Shown: positions 7,227-8,761 of the stretch, piece by piece
Numbering within the stretch: position 1 is the stretch's first letter
Layout of the letters: every line of letters starts with the position of its first letter
Source: Actinomycetota bacterium
Lineage (GTDB): Bacteria > Actinomycetota > Actinomycetes > Actinomycetales > Microbacteriaceae
Assembly (NCBI GenBank): GCA_009702405.1
Contig: WLIC01000012.1
Location: 1-8,761 of the forward strand
Direction of reading: 5' to 3'
Length of the DNA stretch: 8,761 nt
Translations under genes and position numbers: made by a program
The notes under the pieces: model-generated
Told to the model about the DNA's origin: nothing
Database searches by the model: none
What the model saw: only the letters and a program-made list of their open reading frames with translations

Positions 7227-7936
7227 AGATTTTAGTAATAATGCCCACCTTCAACGAAGCGGGCAACATCAATAACGCCGTCACAAGGTTATTCGAACAC
7301 AATAAAGACGTTGATCTTCTTATCGTTGATGACTCGTCACCAGATGGAACAGGGCAGTTAGCCGATCAGTTAGCTAAGACCAATAAAAAGATTTCTGTTT
7401 TACATAGAGCAGGTAAAGAGGGTCTAGGAGCTGCTTACATCGCTGGTTTTCGTTGGGCTTTCGAGCGGGGTTACGACTACTTAGTTGAGATGGATGCAGA
7501 CGGTTCACATCGCCCAGAAGATCTTCCTAAGTTAATAGCCGTTTGCTCTAACTTCGATTTAGTTATTGGTTCTAGGTATGTTCGTGGTGGCAAGACTATG
7601 AACTGGCCGTTTTATAGACAGTGGCTTTCCCGCGGAGGAAACATTTATGCGCGAATGATGCTTGGTTCAAAACTAAACGACATGACAGCTGGGTTCAGAG
7701 TCTTCAGTGCTGAGTTCCTAAAGAAGTTCGATCTAGATAGCATCAATGCTCGCGGTTACTCATTCCAGATAGAAATGGCCTATCGCACAATTCGTTCTGG
7801 CGGCAGAGCAGCCGAGGTTCCAATTACTTTTGTCGAACGTGAAATAGGCGTTTCAAAAATGAGCACCAACATTGTTGCTGAAGCTTTGCTTTTGATGACT
7901 AAATTTGGTTTGCGAAGAATCTTCCTTCGCAAGTAA
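7223..7936 (+). CDS. ppm1: polyprenol-phosphate mannose synthase (GT2 family)
   Basis: This cytoplasm-facing glycosyltransferase of the Dpm1 type transfers mannose from GDP-mannose to polyprenyl phosphate. It supplies the donor for lipomannan/lipoglycan assembly and protein O-mannosylation. The 237 residues show the GT-A pattern: PTFNEAGNI (8-16), VDDSSPDGTG (35-44), GLGAAYIAG (67-75), the metal-binding DADGSH (91-96), GSRYVRGG (116-123), TAGFR (155-159) and the closing FVEREIGVSKMS (203-214). It has no C-terminal membrane helices, so it is the soluble-domain type and probably depends on a membrane partner. Lnt, encoded immediately upstream with a TTGA overlap, is the natural candidate, as shown for the mycobacterial pair. 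The TTG start is chosen because it preserves the first strand and has a good ribosome site. Exact acceptor and sugar rest on family and synteny. Confidence 0.92.
   Translation: MKILVIMPTFNEAGNINNAVTRLFEHNKDVDLLIVDDSSPDGTGQLADQLAKTNKKISVLHRAGKEGLGAAYIAGFRWAFERGYDYLVEMDADGSHRPEDLPKLIAVCSNFDLVIGSRYVRGGKTMNWPFYRQWLSRGGNIYARMMLGSKLNDMTAGFRVFSAEFLKKFDLDSINARGYSFQIEMAYRTIRSGGRAAEVPITFVEREIGVSKMSTNIVAEALLLMTKFGLRRIFLRK
7910..7932. terminator. possible bidirectional hairpin at the ppm1/rbpA junction
   Basis: TTGCGAAG (7910-7917) and CTTCGCAA (7925-7932) are perfect inverted repeats with a 7-base loop AATCTTC, extendable by one G-U pair. The hairpin sits inside the last codons of ppm1, just before the facing stop codons. 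Neither strand has a good uridine run after the stem, so it is not a classic intrinsic terminator. It is the only strong stem at a convergent junction that has no spacer. Confidence 0.35.
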
Positions 7937-8308
7937 CTAACTGTTTGTTGCGTCTGCCTGACCGCGCTTACGCCTAGCTTTCAATTCATCTAGTCGCTCT
8001 GTGAGAATCTCTTCAAGTTCTTCGCGTGATCTACGCTCTAACAACATCTCAAAGTGAGTTCTAGGTGCTTTAGGAAGTTCGGTAGCGAAAGCCTGGTTAC
8101 CTTCTGTGTCGAGAAGAGCAGCTTCAAGTGAGCATGACTTACATGGCCATGCAGTAGGAACTTCAGCCTCATCAGCAAAAATCATTTCGCTGACATGCTC
8201 TTTGGCACAGCGATACAGGTGTGTGTTCCTAGGGGAGAGGGTTACTCCTCTGGCACTTTCGAAACTCTCAGAGCCTAAGCGCATCCCGCGCATTGATTGT
8301 TGGGCCAT
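7937..8308 (-). CDS. rbpA: RbpA, RNA polymerase-binding transcription activator
   Basis: RbpA is an actinobacterial protein that binds RNA polymerase and the principal sigma factor and stabilises open promoter complexes. From ATG 8308 it has 123 residues. The N-terminal tail begins MAQQSMRGMRLGSES, typical of the family. The central RbpA core domain carries four potential zinc ligands: Cys34 and His38 in YRCAKEH, Cys56 and Cys59 in WPCKSC. A basic linker (APRTHFEMLLERR, 81-93) leads to the C-terminal sigma-interaction helix (about 94-112), then a short Lys/Arg and polar tail. The start is set by AAGGA at 8317-8321, 8 bases upstream; the frame stays open farther upstream but that part looks non-coding. 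The stop codon abuts that of convergent ppm1. In mycobacteria rbpA is also next to ppm1. Retaining all four ligands makes this the zinc-binding type. Confidence 0.95.
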   Translation of the reverse strand: MAQQSMRGMRLGSESFESARGVTLSPRNTHLYRCAKEHVSEMIFADEAEVPTAWPCKSCSLEAALLDTEGNQAFATELPKAPRTHFEMLLERRSREELEEILTERLDELKARRKRGQADATNS

Positions 8309-8316
8309 CTTCATTT

Positions 8317-8321
8317 TCCTT
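8317..8321 (-). promoter_or_regulatory. ribosome binding site of rbpA
   Basis: On the minus strand AAGGA precedes ATG 8308 by 8 bases. It selects MAQQSMRG as the N-terminus over the upstream in-frame ATG at 8314, which would be only 2 bases from the site. Confidence 0.7.
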
Positions 8322-8333
8322 GCTTTAGGTGTT

Positions 8334-8362
8334 ACATAAGTTGCTACACAGTAGATAAGCAA
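8334..8362 (-). promoter_or_regulatory. weak candidate promoter for rbpA in the 79-base intergenic gap
   Basis: On the minus strand TTGCTT (8362-8357) and TTATGT (8339-8334) are separated by 17 bases. Transcription would start near 8327, leaving a short leader that contains the rbpA ribosome site. The -10 element is a poor match to TATAAT, so this is only a candidate; rbpA could also be read through from the gene upstream. The rest of the gap (8309-8387) holds a short imperfect inverted repeat, GGAAGTATTCC (8381-8371), and nothing else I can name. Confidence 0.25.
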
Positions 8363-8387
8363 AGTTTCTAAGGAATACTTCCCGGAA

Positions 8388-8761
8388 TCAGGCTTTTCTC
8401 AGGGTTCGAACTGCTAACTCTGGCACATCTGTCACGATTCCCGTGGCACCTAACCTAGTGAGTTCTAACATTTCTTCAGGTGAGTTTATAGTCCAGTAGT
8501 GAATCTGCGTCCCTGAGGCAAGCACACTGTGGATAAACCGCTTTGAATCAAGTTTTACGAAAGAGAGCTTTCGAGGTATTTGCAGAGCGCCAATGTTCTT
8601 CAATGAGTTACTAATCACTGACTGGGGTAGCCCAAGCTTCACAAACAACCAGATCTTCAGAACTGTTGATGCGCTTGCCGAAGTTGCAACGGGCTTACTG
8701 AACTTACTCAATGCCAGCAATCTTCTGCTGTTGCTAAAGCTAGAAACAAGCACGCGGTCAT
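8388..8761 (-). CDS. glycerophosphodiester phosphodiesterase family protein (5' partial)
   Basis: The family hydrolyses glycerophosphodiesters, the deacylated phospholipid head groups, to glycerol-3-phosphate and an alcohol. Only the C-terminal 123 residues are in the window; the frame is open at the right edge. The visible part starts with Asp-Arg-Val-Leu-Val-Ser-Ser-Phe, the late beta strand of the TIM barrel. It includes HYWTINSPEEMLEL (Trp codon at 8495-8493) and GATGIVTDVPELAVRTL, the signature C-terminal strand and loop of this family. The catalytic His-Arg and metal-binding Glu/Asp motifs would lie in the missing N-terminal half, so activity cannot be judged. The segment between about residues 30 and 70 is Ser/Lys-rich and matches the family poorly. 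It lies 79 bases upstream of rbpA on the same strand. The specific substrate is unknown. Confidence 0.82.
   Translation of the reverse strand, partial: DRVLVSSFSNSRRLLALSKFSKPVATSASASTVLKIWLFVKLGLPQSVISNSLKNIGALQIPRKLSFVKLDSKRFIHSVLASGTQIHYWTINSPEEMLELTRLGATGIVTDVPELAVRTLRKA

Noticed and set aside
7241..7243. ATG as the start of ppm1
   Set aside because: It would remove the first beta strand of the GT-A fold and lacks a better ribosome site than TTG 7223.
8106..8339. Plus-strand open frame of 77 codons opposite rbpA
   Set aside because: Antisense to clear zinc-ligand and core codons of rbpA, with no independent support.
8309..8362. N-terminal extension of RbpA by 18 residues
   Set aside because: The extra residues do not resemble RbpA, and AAGGA is ideally placed for ATG 8308.
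8378..8383. GGGAAG upstream of rbpA as a SigR/SigE-type -35 element
   Set aside because: Stress sigma factors control rbpA in some actinobacteria, but no GTT element follows at the required spacing.

Overview
This window looks like core chromosome of a low-GC actinobacterium. GC is roughly 43-45% (estimated by eye). Three things point to Actinobacteria: the gene order pafB-pafC-tatA-tatC-helY, which is the order of the mycobacterial Rv2096c-Rv2092c block; a polyprenol-phosphate-mannose synthase beside an apolipoprotein N-acyltransferase; and RbpA, an RNA polymerase-binding protein confined to Actinobacteria. The low GC and very tight packing suggest a streamlined planktonic lineage, such as the freshwater acI/Nanopelagicales group or a related 'Luna'-type group. 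That placement is inference; no rRNA is present to test it.

Layout. Bases 1-7936 hold eight plus-strand genes that are almost certainly one transcription unit: pafB (5' end outside the window), pafC, a small unrecognised membrane protein, tatA, tatC, the Ski2-like helicase helY, lnt and ppm1. Neighbouring genes overlap by 1-11 bases or are separated by at most 8. Bases 7937-8761 hold two minus-strand genes: rbpA, converging on ppm1 with no bases between the two stop codons, and the 3' part of a glycerophosphodiester phosphodiesterase gene that runs off the right edge. The only real intergenic space is 79 bases (8309-8387), upstream of rbpA.

How the genes fit together. PafB and PafC form the WYL-domain activator of the LexA-independent DNA-damage response known from mycobacteria. 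TatA and TatC are two components of the twin-arginine protein export pore; no tatB lies here, as is usual in Actinobacteria. HelY is an RNA helicase of the Mtr4/Ski2 type. Lnt N-acylates lipoproteins in the membrane. Ppm1 makes polyprenyl-phosphate-mannose, the mannose donor for lipoglycans and protein mannosylation. The operon therefore groups stress regulation, export and envelope assembly, with rbpA as a transcription factor facing it.

I found no mobile element, CRISPR array, tRNA, rRNA or defence-like module, and no convincing undescribed system. The points most worth a second look are the small membrane protein between pafC and tatA, which has a TatA-like layout, and the spacerless convergent ppm1/rbpA junction, which carries an 8-bp hairpin inside the end of ppm1.
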